A DNA stretch of 64,000 nucleotides from Paludisphaera soli (GTDB taxonomy: Bacteria > Planctomycetota > Planctomycetia > Isosphaerales > Isosphaeraceae), in contig NZ_JAALJI010000008.1 of the NCBI RefSeq assembly GCF_011064595.1, positions 62,001-126,000 on the forward strand, in the 5' to 3' direction. The notes below the pieces were generated by a model. That model had not been told where the DNA came from. It ran no database searches and saw only the letters and a list, made by a program, of their open reading frames with translations. The translations under genes and the position numbers were made by a program. Below are positions 27,063-36,421 of the stretch, piece after piece (position 1 is the stretch's first letter; each line of letters opens with the position of its first letter).

Positions 27063-28001
27063 TCAGTCGCGAGCGATCCCGACCGGCGGGGCGGCGACGA
27101 CCCGGCCCGGCCCGAGCGTCCGCGCCTCGTCGAGGGCCGCTTCGGCCGCGTCGAGCAGCTCGCCGAGCGTTGTGCCGCTGGCGGGGAACGAGGCCACGCC
27201 GATCGAGAGCGACGCTTCCATCGGGATGCCCAGCAGGTCCTCGGCCGCGGCGATCCCCCGGCAGAGCTTCTCGCCCACGCGGCGGGCGTCGTGCAGCTCG
27301 GAGCGCGGGAGGACGGCCATCAGCCGGTCGTCGTCGAGCCGACCGACCAGGTCGCTGGAGCGGAGAAGCCCCGCGATCCCGACGCCGACCCGGCCCACCA
27401 CCCGGTCGGCCTCGTCCGGGCCCATCAGCTCGCGGACCCCTCGCAGTCGGTCGATCGCCAGGAAGAGGATCGACAGCGGCTCCTTGTGCCGCCTCGCCTG
27501 GCTGAGGGCGAACGGCACCACGGTCCCCAGCAGGCCGGCGTCGTGGATCGACGAGTCTCGGGCCCGAGACGGGCCGCCGCGGCGATCGCGCCGGATCCGC
27601 TCGATTGCGATCGCCGCCAGCGTCGCCAGCGATTCGAGCCGACGAGTCACGACCGCGGGGCGGGCGGACCCCCTCAGGTCCAGTTCCAACCGACCCCAGC
27701 TCCGACTCCCCTCGCCGACGCGGATCGGGATGACCGAGGCGCCCGACGCCGGGCCGGGCTCCCCGGACTCCAGCACGACGGCGACGCCGTCCTCGCCCGA
27801 GGCCCGCCTGGCGGCCGTCGCCAGGGCTTCGCACAGAGCGACGAGGTCGGTCGCGACGGCGGCCGTCGCGACGAAATCGTGCACGGCGGACTCGGCCGAC
27901 GCCCGACGTTCGGCCTCGGCGTCCCCGTTCGCGCGCGGGGCGAGCGTCGCCGTCGCGAACGACGTCGGGTCGTCCCACCTCCACCCTCTTTCCGTTTGCA
28001 T
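27063..28001 (-). CDS. Degenerate GGDEF-domain protein with GAF-like front half
   Basis: 312 residues from ATG 28001. The first 140 residues look like a GAF sensor fold (AVHDFVATAAVATDLVALCEALATAA through SWGRLELDLRG). The second half has the GGDEF-domain skeleton (LLGTVVPFALSQARRHKEPLSILFLAIDRL; VGRVGVGIAGLLRSSD; MEASLSIGVASFPASG) but the GG[DE]EF active-site loop reads LDDDR, so neither substrate binding nor cyclase activity is expected. It probably serves as a ligand or protein-binding module. Convergent with the gene at 25136; a terminator separates them. Confidence 0.82.
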   Translation of the reverse strand: MQTERGWRWDDPTSFATATLAPRANGDAEAERRASAESAVHDFVATAAVATDLVALCEALATAARRASGEDGVAVVLESGEPGPASGASVIPIRVGEGSRSWGRLELDLRGSARPAVVTRRLESLATLAAIAIERIRRDRRGGPSRARDSSIHDAGLLGTVVPFALSQARRHKEPLSILFLAIDRLRGVRELMGPDEADRVVGRVGVGIAGLLRSSDLVGRLDDDRLMAVLPRSELHDARRVGEKLCRGIAAAEDLLGIPMEASLSIGVASFPASGTTLGELLDAAEAALDEARTLGPGRVVAAPPVGIARD

Positions 28002-28324
28002 GGCGATCCTCTTTGATGTCCTGCCGCGTCGAGGGATGCCTCCGACTCTTCCAGAAGCAAGCCTAGGCCACGTTCGCCGGGTCAGGGCGGAAAGATCGGC
28101 CTTGCCGGGCGTCGGGGAATCGGGCAGGATGCGGCGTCTCCTCGTCCCGGCCGTGGTTCCACGCGCCGGGGCCGACCCCCCGCTTTCATGTCCGGGGACG
28201 GGTCGGAACGCCGATAGAGCTTGAGGAATGCGGCCGCGAAGGCTCGGGACGGCCCGATCGGGACGCCCGAGAGAAGTCGCGGCGCGGCGAGGCGGGCAGG
28301 CCAGGCAGGATGAGGCCCAGAATC
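28002..28324. other. Divergent intergenic region
   Basis: 323 bases between the starts of two divergent genes. No RNA gene or repeat seen; it presumably contains both promoters, but no convincing -35/-10 pair could be picked. Confidence 0.4.
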
Positions 28325-28936
28325 ATGCGAAAGACGCGGATCGTCGCGAACGGGGCGGGGGTGCTCGGGATCGTCGTCCTGACGCTCGCGCAGGCGGGTT
28401 GCGCCTCGGGATGGATCCCGACGTCGCGGGTCACGCGGGTCTTCGCGCCCGAGCCGGTGGCCGAGAACCCGCTGCTGGTCCCGATCGACGACTTCGAGGC
28501 GGTCTGGAACAAGACGGTGGCCGAGGTCGGCGCCTATTTCGAGGTGGCGTCCGAGAACCGGCTCTCGCGGACCATCGTCACCGAGCCGAAGATCAGCGCC
28601 ACGGTGCTGGAGCCGTGGCTGGGCGACGCCGTCACCATGCAGGACCGGGTCGAGGCGACCCTGCAGACGATCCGGCGGTTCGCGATCATCAAGGTCGACC
28701 CGGCCCCGAACGGGGGCTTCCTCGTGAAGGTGGAGGTCCACAAGGAGCTGGAGGACATGGTGAAGCCCGACCGCCAGATGATGGGCCGGGCCGTGTTCAA
28801 CAACGAATTCCCCGTGAACCGGGCCCGCGAGACCGTCGGTCCCGTGCCGGTGGCCGTGGGATGGATCGCCCGGGGCCGCGACCCCAATCTGGAGCAGGCG
28901 ATCCTCTCGGGCGTCCGCGGGGCGTTCTTCCTCTGA
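28325..28936 (+). CDS. Hypothetical lipoprotein
   Basis: 203 residues from ATG 28325 (an ATG five codons earlier, at 28310, is also possible). Type II signal peptide with lipobox LAQAGC, so the mature protein should be lipidated at Cys25. The mature part is alpha/beta (PLLVPIDDFEAVWNKTVAEVGAYF; DRVEATLQTIRRFAIIKVDPAPNGGFLVKVEVHKELEDM) and ends in a conserved-looking VGWIARGRDPNLEQAILSGV. This resembles proteins found in all Isosphaeraceae genomes but has no assigned function that I know. Single gene. Confidence 0.75.
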   Translation: MRKTRIVANGAGVLGIVVLTLAQAGCASGWIPTSRVTRVFAPEPVAENPLLVPIDDFEAVWNKTVAEVGAYFEVASENRLSRTIVTEPKISATVLEPWLGDAVTMQDRVEATLQTIRRFAIIKVDPAPNGGFLVKVEVHKELEDMVKPDRQMMGRAVFNNEFPVNRARETVGPVPVAVGWIARGRDPNLEQAILSGVRGAFFL

Positions 28937-29080
28937 GGTTGAGGCCGATCGTTCCCTCCGAGGGCCCCCCGGCGCGCGTTCCTTCCACGCGCCGGGAGTC
29001 GCCCGTCGGTCGGTTGCTCAGTTAGTCAGGCATCGGGCCCCGGACATCGGGGCGGAGCCGTCGCGACGGCGAGACGGCGC

Positions 29081-29716
29081 TCAGTTGGCGTTGAAGGTCC
29101 ACCAGGCCCCGGCGCCGGCGATGCCGACCCAGGTGATCGTCGGGTCGAGCAGGGCCGCGCGGTGGGCGGGCGAGGCCATCCACATCGCCTCGATGCCGGG
29201 GAAGCCGCCCATCGCCGAGTTCTGGCGGCGGGCCGGGCCCATCACATGGTGACCCAGGCCTTGCGACGCCTGATGGTTGTTATTCATCGCCGCCCAGCTC
29301 GACAGGTTCGGGTCGTGGCCGACCGCACCCAGGCCGTAGGAGGCCCGGACGCCGTTGAGCCAATTCACGAAGCCGTACGGGTCGCCGTAAGCGGCCGCCG
29401 GGGCGGCCGCCGCCTGGACGGGCTGGCCCGTCGCATCCATGCCGGCATAAGCCGCCTGGTAGGTCTGCGTCGCCGCGGGCTGCTGGACGTACTGGGTCGG
29501 CTGGGCGACCTGGTAGACCGGCTGGGGCGCGGCGGCCTGCGGGACCTGGTAAGTGTAGGTGGGGGTCGTATAGGTGGGGGCCGGGGCGGGGGCCGCGGAA
29601 CCGTCCGTGGTGTAGTAGTACTGTTGAGCTTCGGCCTGGCTGGCGACCGCGATGACGGCGACGAAAGATAGGATCAACCGGGTCACGGCGCGAAACTCAA
29701 AGGTGAAACTGGCCAA
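29081..29716 (-). CDS. Exported CAP/SCP-like domain protein
   Basis: 211 residues from TTG 29716, chosen for AAGGGAG upstream. Signal peptide (RLILSFVAVIAVASQAEAQ), then a 90-residue Tyr/Gln/Pro/Thr-rich linker, then a CAP-fold domain in the last 100 residues: FVNWLNGVRASYGLGAVGHDPNLSSWAAMNN, HHVMGP and AMWMASPAHRAALLDPTITWVGI. The two His residues (H in NNHQ and H in SPAHR) match the usual cavity. Extracellular or envelope location. Many bacterial CAP proteins are of unknown role. Confidence 0.78.
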   Translation of the reverse strand: MASFTFEFRAVTRLILSFVAVIAVASQAEAQQYYYTTDGSAAPAPAPTYTTPTYTYQVPQAAAPQPVYQVAQPTQYVQQPAATQTYQAAYAGMDATGQPVQAAAAPAAAYGDPYGFVNWLNGVRASYGLGAVGHDPNLSSWAAMNNNHQASQGLGHHVMGPARRQNSAMGGFPGIEAMWMASPAHRAALLDPTITWVGIAGAGAWWTFNAN

Positions 29717-30790
29717 TGGTCAAAACTCCCTTGGGTTGTGCGAGCGACGCGGCACCACGCCGCGCCCGTAATCGCCGGGGTCAAACCCGAATCCGGGATG
29801 GATTCCTCGCCGTATCCCCGACACGACTCGCACAGGGTGCCAAAATGGGACACGTTTCCAGAAAACGCAAACGGTTTTTCCTGAATGTTGATAAATTTCA
29901 CCCCTCGGTCAGGACCACTTGCGTGCTGATGTCCTTTTCTCTACATCTCCTCGCATGACGGCCGCAGGAGTGCGTCGCCGTGACAATCCGGTGGCGGCGC
30001 AACTCCAAGACAGGCAGCCGAAAGCCGGCCGCCACGCCCCCTCGCGAGCCGTCGCGGCCGGCGGGGCCGGCCCGGGCCCAGGGGCTCCGGTCGGGGTCGT
30101 CGAGGAGGCGCGTCGGGGCCGACCCGGGCCATCATCCATGGGTCGACGCATCTCAATTCTACCGACCTCAGGCGACGCAAACGGGAGGGCTCCCGCGGCG
30201 TCAACGCCGCCGAAACGCCCCTGTTCGAGACGATTCCGCCAGCAAAACCTCCCCATCCCACGCCCACGCGCCGCGACGCGGCGGCCCGATGGGTCCGCCT
30301 CCCGGACTTCGCGAGCGATCTCGGTCGCGTGCGTCGTATCAGGGAAAGTAAATGCCTCTTCATCCTGTTTCGGTCGGAGATCGTCCGCCGCCGGGGGGCC
30401 CCGTCCCGCCCGGGTCGCGGCGTCACGTCGCTGGCGCGATCGGGACGGTCGCGAACCGTCGCCGAACGACGTCGCGTGACGACGACTCGGGAGTCGCCGG
30501 AGGACGACGGGCGGGCAGCGGGTGGCAGTCGCCGGCCCTGGGACGGCCCGGGCCGCAAGAGGGGCCCCAACGTCGCGAGAGCCGGGCCGGGGAGGGGCCC
30601 AGAGAGCCCGCTGCGGGGGCCCGGAGGCGGGGCCCGGGATCTTTCGTCCACCCTCTAGGCTGCATCCGACGGGTGTTATAGAATAACTCGTCGCTCTTGT
30701 CTCGTACTCGGACGTAACTGCACACGTCGGAATCGGTTCGGGCTCGCGACGGGGCCGTCGCCCCGGCCGGGCGCCGCGATGGGGTCGCGC
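29717..30790. other. Long intergenic region, no gene supported
   Basis: About 1.07 kb. Frames are open on both strands but are Arg/Pro/Gly-rich, overlap each other and lack ribosome sites. Two local features: an A/T-rich patch at about 29860-29910, unusual for this genome and likely a promoter area, and the small palindrome GTTAT-AGA-ATAAC at 30675-30687, about 105 bases before hisF, which also resembles a -10 region. Nothing else recognised. Confidence 0.5.
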
Positions 30791-31603
30791 ATGCTGGCCA
30801 AGCGGATCATCCCTTGCCTCGACGTCAACCAAGGCCGCGTGGTCAAGGGGACGAATTTCCTGAACCTCCGGGACGCCGGCGACCCGGTCGAGGTCGCCCG
30901 CCGCTACGACGAGGAAGGGGCCGACGAGCTGGTCTTCCTCGACATCACCGCGAGCCATGAGGAGCGCGAGATCCTCTGGGACGTGGTCCGGCGCACGTCC
31001 GAGGTCTGCTTCATGCCCCTGACCGTCGGCGGCGGGGTGCGCACGCTCGACGACGTGCGGGCGCTCCTGAAGGCGGGGGCCGACAAGGTCTCGATCAACT
31101 CGGCCGCGGTCCGCGACCCGGAGCTGATCCGCAAGGCGGCCCGCAAGTTCGGCAGCCAGTGCATCGTGGTGAACATCGACCCCAAGCGGGTCGAGCGGGA
31201 AGGCCGCGAGGTCTGGGAGGTCCACATCAACGGCGGGAGGATCCCCACCGGGTTGGAGGCCGTGGCGTGGGCGGTCGAGGTCCAGCGTCTGGGCGCCGGC
31301 GAGATCGTCCTGACCAGCATGGACGCCGACGGCACGAAGAACGGCTACGACCTGGAGATGACCCGCGCCGTGGCCGACGCCGTGGAGGTCCCGGTCGTCG
31401 CCTCGGGGGGGGCCGGCAGCCCCGAGCATCTGCGGGCCGTGCTCGACGAGGGCCGCGCCAGCGCCGCCCTCGCCGCGAGCATCTTCCACTATAAGGAGTA
31501 CTCGATCCGGGAGACCAAGGATTACCTGGCCGGGCGGGGCGTGCCGGTGCGCCGGCCGCCGACCTCGCCCCCGGCCTCGGCGACGCCGATCCGGGCGTCC
31601 TGA
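30791..31603 (+). CDS. hisF: Imidazole glycerol phosphate synthase, cyclase subunit
   Basis: 270 residues from ATG 30791, which gives the invariant start [20 protein letters not shown]; an ATG four codons earlier is less likely. HisF uses ammonia from HisH to form IGP and AICAR in histidine synthesis. Catalytic Asp residues lie in CLDV and in the [12 protein letters not shown] segment; phosphate-binding loops are [11 protein letters not shown] and [11 protein letters not shown]. The barrel is complete; a 20-residue Pro/Ala tail after GRGVPVR is extra. No hisH or other his gene is adjacent. pilT starts 80 bases downstream. Confidence 0.97.
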   Translation: MLAKRIIPCLDVNQGRVVKGTNFLNLRDAGDPVEVARRYDEEGADELVFLDITASHEEREILWDVVRRTSEVCFMPLTVGGGVRTLDDVRALLKAGADKVSINSAAVRDPELIRKAARKFGSQCIVVNIDPKRVEREGREVWEVHINGGRIPTGLEAVAWAVEVQRLGAGEIVLTSMDADGTKNGYDLEMTRAVADAVEVPVVASGGAGSPEHLRAVLDEGRASAALAASIFHYKEYSIRETKDYLAGRGVPVRRPPTSPPASATPIRAS

Positions 31604-31683
31604 AGGGGCCCGCGCGTCGGCGCCCGTCCGATCGATCCCCGACGACCCCACACGCAACCGACCCGACCGACCGAGGAGAGCCC

Positions 31684-32835
31684 ATGTCCACCGCCGTCGA
31701 CCCCACGATCGAAGCGCCGGCCAACGAGCCCGAGGCCAACAAGCTGTTCCGGATGTGCATCAAGTACCAGGGGTCGGACCTCCACCTGAAGGTGGGCATG
31801 GCCCCCTCGATGCGGCTGGCCGGCGTGCTGCGGCAGATGCAGCTGCCGCCGCTGACGTTGGCCGACATGGAGCGGCTGATGTTCCCCCTGCTCAACCACA
31901 GGCAGCGCGGGATTCTCGAGGAGGACGGGGGCGTCGACTTCGCGCACATCATCCTGGACGGGGACGTGGAGACGCGGTTCCGCGTCAACCTGTTCCGGGC
32001 CCGCGGCCGGCTCAGCCTGGTAGCCCGGCGGGTGAGCAACAAGATCCCGACGTTCGAGCAGCTGCACCTGCCCCCCGTGCTGGCCGAGATCACCCAGAAC
32101 GACCAGGGGATCATCATCTTCGCCGGCGTGACCGGCTCCGGGAAGTCGACCTCGATCGCCTCGATGCTCCAGTACGTCAACGAACGCGAGCGGATGCACA
32201 TCGTGACCGTCGAGGACCCGATCGAGTACACGTACAAGGACGAGAAGTCGATCATCAACCAGCGCGAGGTGGGGATCGACGTGAAGGACTGGGACATCGC
32301 GCTGAAGCACGCGGTGCGTCAGGACCCGGACATCATCCTGGTGGGCGAGCTGCGCGACCGGGAGACCTTCAGCGCCGCCATGCACGCCGCCGAGACCGGG
32401 CACCTCGTCTTCGCGACGATCCACGCCGGCACGGCCCCGTCGACCATCGGCCGCCTCCTGGACCTATTCCCGCGCGACATGCACTCGTCGCTGCGCCAGT
32501 CGCTGGCGTTCAACCTCAAGGCGGTCGTCGCCCAGAAGCTGCTGCCCACCACGAAGGAGTGGGCCGACAAGGGGGTGACGCGCGTGCCGACGAACGAGAT
32601 CATGCGGCTGAACCCCACGGTCAGGAAGCTGATCCTCAACGAGGAAGACAACAAGCTCGGCGACGCCATCCGGATCGGCAAGGAGGAGGGGATGATGGAC
32701 TTCACCGAGAGCCTCCGTCAGCTCGTCGTGGCCGAGAAGATCGAGCGGGCGGTGGCCTTCGAGGTGGCGCCGCAGCCCGAGGCTTTGAAAATGGCCCTCA
32801 AGGGGATTACGATCAACCAGCCTGGTATCCTCTAA
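31684..32835 (+). CDS. pilT: PilT-type retraction/secretion ATPase
   Basis: 383 residues from ATG 31684 with GAGGAG upstream. Secretion-superfamily hexameric ATPase: Walker A GVTGSGKST at 148-156, Asp box (VTVEDPIEYTYKDEKS), Walker B (DIILVGELRD) and His box (GHLVFATIHAGTAPSTIGRLLDLFP). PilT powers retraction of type IV pili; members also assemble or recycle subunits in tight-adherence or type II systems. Located at the cytoplasmic face of the membrane. It is followed 160 bases later by a PilB/GspE-type ATPase, a usual antagonistic pair, but no pilin, PilC or secretin gene is within the window. The symbol reflects family, not proven motility. Confidence 0.9.
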   Translation: MSTAVDPTIEAPANEPEANKLFRMCIKYQGSDLHLKVGMAPSMRLAGVLRQMQLPPLTLADMERLMFPLLNHRQRGILEEDGGVDFAHIILDGDVETRFRVNLFRARGRLSLVARRVSNKIPTFEQLHLPPVLAEITQNDQGIIIFAGVTGSGKSTSIASMLQYVNERERMHIVTVEDPIEYTYKDEKSIINQREVGIDVKDWDIALKHAVRQDPDIILVGELRDRETFSAAMHAAETGHLVFATIHAGTAPSTIGRLLDLFPRDMHSSLRQSLAFNLKAVVAQKLLPTTKEWADKGVTRVPTNEIMRLNPTVRKLILNEEDNKLGDAIRIGKEEGMMDFTESLRQLVVAEKIERAVAFEVAPQPEALKMALKGITINQPGIL

Positions 32836-32995
32836 GAGCCGCGAGGCCCCGGCGAGCCCGCCGGGGCCGTCCGGCGGGGGCGTCGCGAGGCGGGCGACGC
32901 CCGGCGAGTCGCGGCCCCCGGCCCGCCGAGGCCCGACCGACGCCGCCCCGATAGCACGCCTCCCCCGGGATCAAAGCACGCAAGAAAGGTCAGCA

Positions 32996-34756
32996 ATGAT
33001 TCGTCCGTCTCTGGTGCTCGCGACGTTTCTGCTCGGGACGCTCGGCGTCGCTTCGGGGGCCGACGCCGCCGACCTGCTCAATCCGCTGCTCGCCCAGGCC
33101 GAGTCGGCGCCCCTCCCGCCGCGCGGCCCCGGCTTCTACCTGAACCTATTCAAGTTCATCCCGGTGATCGTCGTCTACCTGCTCTGGACCTGGACGACCG
33201 ACTGGGTGGAGCACGACGGCCGCGAGCTGAACAACCCCAAGTTCGAGACCTGGAACAGCGTCATCTTCTTCTCGGGCGTGCTCGGGCTGGCGATGGTCTT
33301 CTCGATCCCGATCTACCCGGTCGGCCTGGGGCTGCTGCTGCTGGCCTACTTCGTGCCGATCCTCACCTACGTGTTCATACGCAACCAGACCGTCGCCGAC
33401 GACCAGAAGGTGCTAACCCCCTACCACCTGGGCGAGGTCGCCAACGACGTCCTGGCGCGGCTGGGGACCCGGCCCTGGTTCAACAAGAACATGGGGAGCA
33501 TCGACCGCGCCGGGCCGCCGATCGTCTTCGTCGGCAAGTCCTCCGGGTCGGCCGCCAAGGAGGACCCCGCCCGCATCCGCCAGGCGGAGGAGTCGCGGTC
33601 GTTCATGGCGGCCAAGGAGCTGGTCTACGACGCCACCCTCCGCCGCGCGACCGACATCCACCTGGAGCCGACCGCCGACCAGCTCTCGGTCCGCTATCGG
33701 ATCGACGGCATCCTCCACGCCGCCGAGCCGTTCGACCGGGCCACCGGCGACGCCGTGATCAACGTCTTCAAGGTCCTCTCGGCGATGGACATCTCCGAGA
33801 AGCGCAAGCCGCAGGACGGCTCGTTCGGCGCCAAGCTCCAGGCCCGCGACCTGGACTTCCGCGTGGCCACGTCGGGCTCGAAGGCCGGCGAGAAGCTGGT
33901 CATGCGGATCCTCGACAACTCGTCGGGCGTGAGCAAGCTCGAGGACCTGGGGATGCGGCCCAAGCTCGTCGAGCAGGTCAAGAGCCTGGTCACCCAGCCC
34001 CACGGCATGTTCCTCTCGTGCGGCCCCACCGGCTCGGGCAAGTCGACCACGCTCTACGCGGCCCTCCGCGAGATCGACCGCTTCCAACGGAACATCATCA
34101 CGGTCGAGGACCCGATCGAGTACCACATCGACAACGTCACCCAGATGGAGGTCAACACCAAGGCCGGGCAGACCTTCGCCACCAGCCTGCGGTCGATCCT
34201 GCGTCAGGACCCCGACGTCATCATGATCGGCGAGATCCGCGACCAGGAGACGGCCAACATCGCCTGCCAGGCGGCCAACACCGGGCACATGGTCTTCTCC
34301 ACGGTCCACTCCAACGACGCCGTGACCGCCCTCTTCCGGCTGCTGGACCTGGGGGTCGAGCCGTTCATGATCGCCTCGGCCCTCTCGGCGGTGCTGGGCC
34401 AGCGGCTCGTCCGCCTGCTGTGCGACGCCTGCAAGGAGCCCTACAAGCCCAAGCCCGAGTTCCTCAAGAAGGCCAACCTGCCCGCCGACAAGGTCGACGT
34501 CTTCTACCGCCGGCCCGAGAACCCCGAGCAGGTCTGCCCGCAGTGCGGCGGCACCGGCTACTACGGCCGCGCCGGCATCTTCGAGCTCCTGGTCCTGACC
34601 GAGCCGATCCGCGAGCTGCTCCGCGAGAACCCCTCGCTGACCAAGATCAAGGCCGAGGCCCGCCGCGGCGGCATGATCTATCTCCAGGAGGACGGCCTCC
34701 GCCAGGTGATCCAGGGGCGGACCTCGATCGAGGAGCTGCTCCGCGTCGTCAAGTGA
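32996..34756 (+). CDS. GspE/PilB-family ATPase with N-terminal membrane segments
   Basis: 586 residues from ATG 32996. Unusually for this cytoplasmic family it starts with a signal-peptide-like sequence (RPSLVLATFLLGTLGVASGADA) and three more hydrophobic helices (about 45-66, 85-105, 105-125), replacing the normal N1 domain. The ATPase core follows: N2-like region (ATDIHLEPTADQLSVRYRIDG), Walker A GPTGSGKST at 343-351, Walker B (DVIMIGEIRD), His box (GHMVFSTVHSND) and a C4 zinc motif (C476, C479, C514, C517). It is 160 bases downstream of pilT and 71 bases upstream of a CvpA-like gene. It may be an assembly motor fixed in the membrane. Confidence 0.92.
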   Translation: MIRPSLVLATFLLGTLGVASGADAADLLNPLLAQAESAPLPPRGPGFYLNLFKFIPVIVVYLLWTWTTDWVEHDGRELNNPKFETWNSVIFFSGVLGLAMVFSIPIYPVGLGLLLLAYFVPILTYVFIRNQTVADDQKVLTPYHLGEVANDVLARLGTRPWFNKNMGSIDRAGPPIVFVGKSSGSAAKEDPARIRQAEESRSFMAAKELVYDATLRRATDIHLEPTADQLSVRYRIDGILHAAEPFDRATGDAVINVFKVLSAMDISEKRKPQDGSFGAKLQARDLDFRVATSGSKAGEKLVMRILDNSSGVSKLEDLGMRPKLVEQVKSLVTQPHGMFLSCGPTGSGKSTTLYAALREIDRFQRNIITVEDPIEYHIDNVTQMEVNTKAGQTFATSLRSILRQDPDVIMIGEIRDQETANIACQAANTGHMVFSTVHSNDAVTALFRLLDLGVEPFMIASALSAVLGQRLVRLLCDACKEPYKPKPEFLKKANLPADKVDVFYRRPENPEQVCPQCGGTGYYGRAGIFELLVLTEPIRELLRENPSLTKIKAEARRGGMIYLQEDGLRQVIQGRTSIEELLRVVK

Positions 34757-34827
34757 CCGCGACCGGCCCGGCCTACCGAACGAACGCCGCCGATCGACCA
34801 TCCCCAACGCAGAACGGGACCTCGCTT

Positions 34828-35598
34828 ATGTCCGTGCCTCCAGCCCTGCTCGACACGCTCCTCGTGGCCCTGATGCTCTTCATGACCTACGTCCTGACGA
34901 GCGAAGGCGCCTGGGGCGCGGCCCTGATGTTCTTCAACGTGCTCTTCGGCGGCCTGATCGCGTTCAACTTCTTCGAGCCGCTGGCGAACCTCATCGACTC
35001 GACCGGGATCGGCTGGAGCTTCTCCGAGACCCTGGCGATGCTCCTGATCTTCTGCGTCTCCGTCTTCATCCTCCGCCTGGCGACCGAGACGCTCGCCCCG
35101 GTGATGGTCCGGTTCCCGAACCCGGTCTACCACGCGACGCGGCTGGTCTTCGCCTTCGCCACCACCGTCGTGACGTTCGGGATCATCCTGGTGGCGTTCC
35201 ACGCCGCCCCGGTCCACAAGAACATCTTCGGCTACATCAACTACAACACCAAGCCGCCGTTCGGCATGGGCGTCGACCACGCCTGGCTCGGCTTCTTCCA
35301 GTACGTCACCGGTGACATCTTCGCCACCTACGGCTCGGGCGTGCGCGACCCCTACTCCACCTACGGCAAGACCGGCAACCAGGTGGTGCCGGTCAACCTG
35401 TTCGACCCCCGCGGCAAGTGGCTGCTCGACAAGCAGGAAGCCCGCCCCTACGGCGAAGGCGCCATCCTCGAAGAGGCGAGCGGCGGCGGCGAGGGGGGCG
35501 AGGGCGGGGCCGCGCCGCAGGGGGGCCCCGGTGCCCCGCCGGCGCCCGCGGGGTCGCGGCCCATCGGCGGCTCGGTGGCCCCGGCGGCCCCGCTCTGA
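34828..35598 (+). CDS. CvpA-like integral membrane protein
   Basis: 256 residues from ATG 34828. Four hydrophobic helices in the first 130 residues (LLDTLLVALMLFMTYVLTS; ALMFFNVLFGGLIAFNFF; TLAMLLIFCVSVFILRLA; LVFAFATTVVTFGIILVAFH), which resembles the CvpA fold of colicin V production proteins; then a soluble part (DHAWLGFFQYVTGDIFATYGSG) and a Gly/Pro/Ala-rich tail. Same strand and close behind the membrane ATPase, so likely part of that cluster. The role of CvpA in planctomycetes is unknown. Its stop is followed within 30 bases by a convergent gene. Confidence 0.7.
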   Translation: MSVPPALLDTLLVALMLFMTYVLTSEGAWGAALMFFNVLFGGLIAFNFFEPLANLIDSTGIGWSFSETLAMLLIFCVSVFILRLATETLAPVMVRFPNPVYHATRLVFAFATTVVTFGIILVAFHAAPVHKNIFGYINYNTKPPFGMGVDHAWLGFFQYVTGDIFATYGSGVRDPYSTYGKTGNQVVPVNLFDPRGKWLLDKQEARPYGEGAILEEASGGGEGGEGGAAPQGGPGAPPAPAGSRPIGGSVAPAAPL

Positions 35599-35624
35599 AC
35601 GAACGCGACGCGGCCCGGCCTTCC

Positions 35625-36188
35625 TCAGCGCCGCAGGGGCGCGAGGCCGGCCGCGGCGGCGGCGTCGTCGGCCGGATCGGTCGAACGCATCTCCAGCAGG
35701 TCGATCCGCACCTGGTTCCGCACGCCGGGCAGGTGCTGCACCTTGTACACGGCGGCCTTGCCGGTGGCCGTCTCGACCACGAACAGCGGCGCCCAGCCCG
35801 CCCCCAGCGTGCCGAGCTGGCCGGTGGTCATCAGGAAGCGGGGCTTCGGGCCGTTGTCCACGTCGAGCGCGAAATCGGCGACCAGGTCGCGCTCGGCGAA
35901 GGCTTCCAGGTGGCGCGTGCCCCCCACGGTCTGGCGGTAGCTGGGGATCGTGGCCTTGAGCTTGCCGGCCTTGTAGTCCAGGTAGTACAGGGCGTCTTCC
36001 GGCACCTGGATCTTGTTCCCCTCGTCGTAGCGGACGGCGATCGGGCCGGTCGTCAGAATCGACTCGCCCGAGCGATCGCCACCCCCCGCCTGCAGCGTCT
36101 GCGGGCGGCCTCCCGCAAGCAGCACGCCGAGTCCCAGTCCGACGATCAGCCCGAGCGCGGTTCCGATCCGAGGACGCATCGCGTTCAT
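35625..36188 (-). CDS. Hypothetical signal-anchored protein
   Basis: 187 residues from ATG 36188, with GGAGGAG five bases upstream. One N-terminal membrane helix (ALGLIVGLGLGVLLAGG) then a soluble beta-rich domain (AVRYDEGNKIQVPEDALYYLDYKAGKLKATIPSY; RDLVADFALDVDNGPKPRFLMTTGQLG; LFVVETATGKAAVYKV). This domain is seen in small planctomycete proteins; no known function. It shares its 5' region with the divergent DUF1570 gene, 233 bases away. Confidence 0.75.
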   Translation of the reverse strand: MNAMRPRIGTALGLIVGLGLGVLLAGGRPQTLQAGGGDRSGESILTTGPIAVRYDEGNKIQVPEDALYYLDYKAGKLKATIPSYRQTVGGTRHLEAFAERDLVADFALDVDNGPKPRFLMTTGQLGTLGAGWAPLFVVETATGKAAVYKVQHLPGVRNQVRIDLLEMRSTDPADDAAAAAGLAPLRR

Positions 36189-36421
36189 GTCCCTCTCCTC
36201 CGTGTCAGGACCTCGGGCCGACGGCCCGTCGGGCGCAGACCCCCCGCACCCCGTCGAGGCCCGCATTGTGCGAGCCTTCCCCCAGGCCGTCCAGGCCAAC
36301 CCTCGGCCGTCGCGACGGGCGAATCGGGGTCGCGGCCGGCCCCCCTCGTCCCGAATAATCGAGAAAGCGAGAGCCGACCGCATCCTCTCGCCGGGCGAGC
36401 CCCCAGGAGACCCGCGCCGCA

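Noticed and set aside
29941-30651. 236-codon open frame on the minus strand before hisF
   Set aside because: Arg/Pro-rich, no ribosome site, overlaps other equally open frames.
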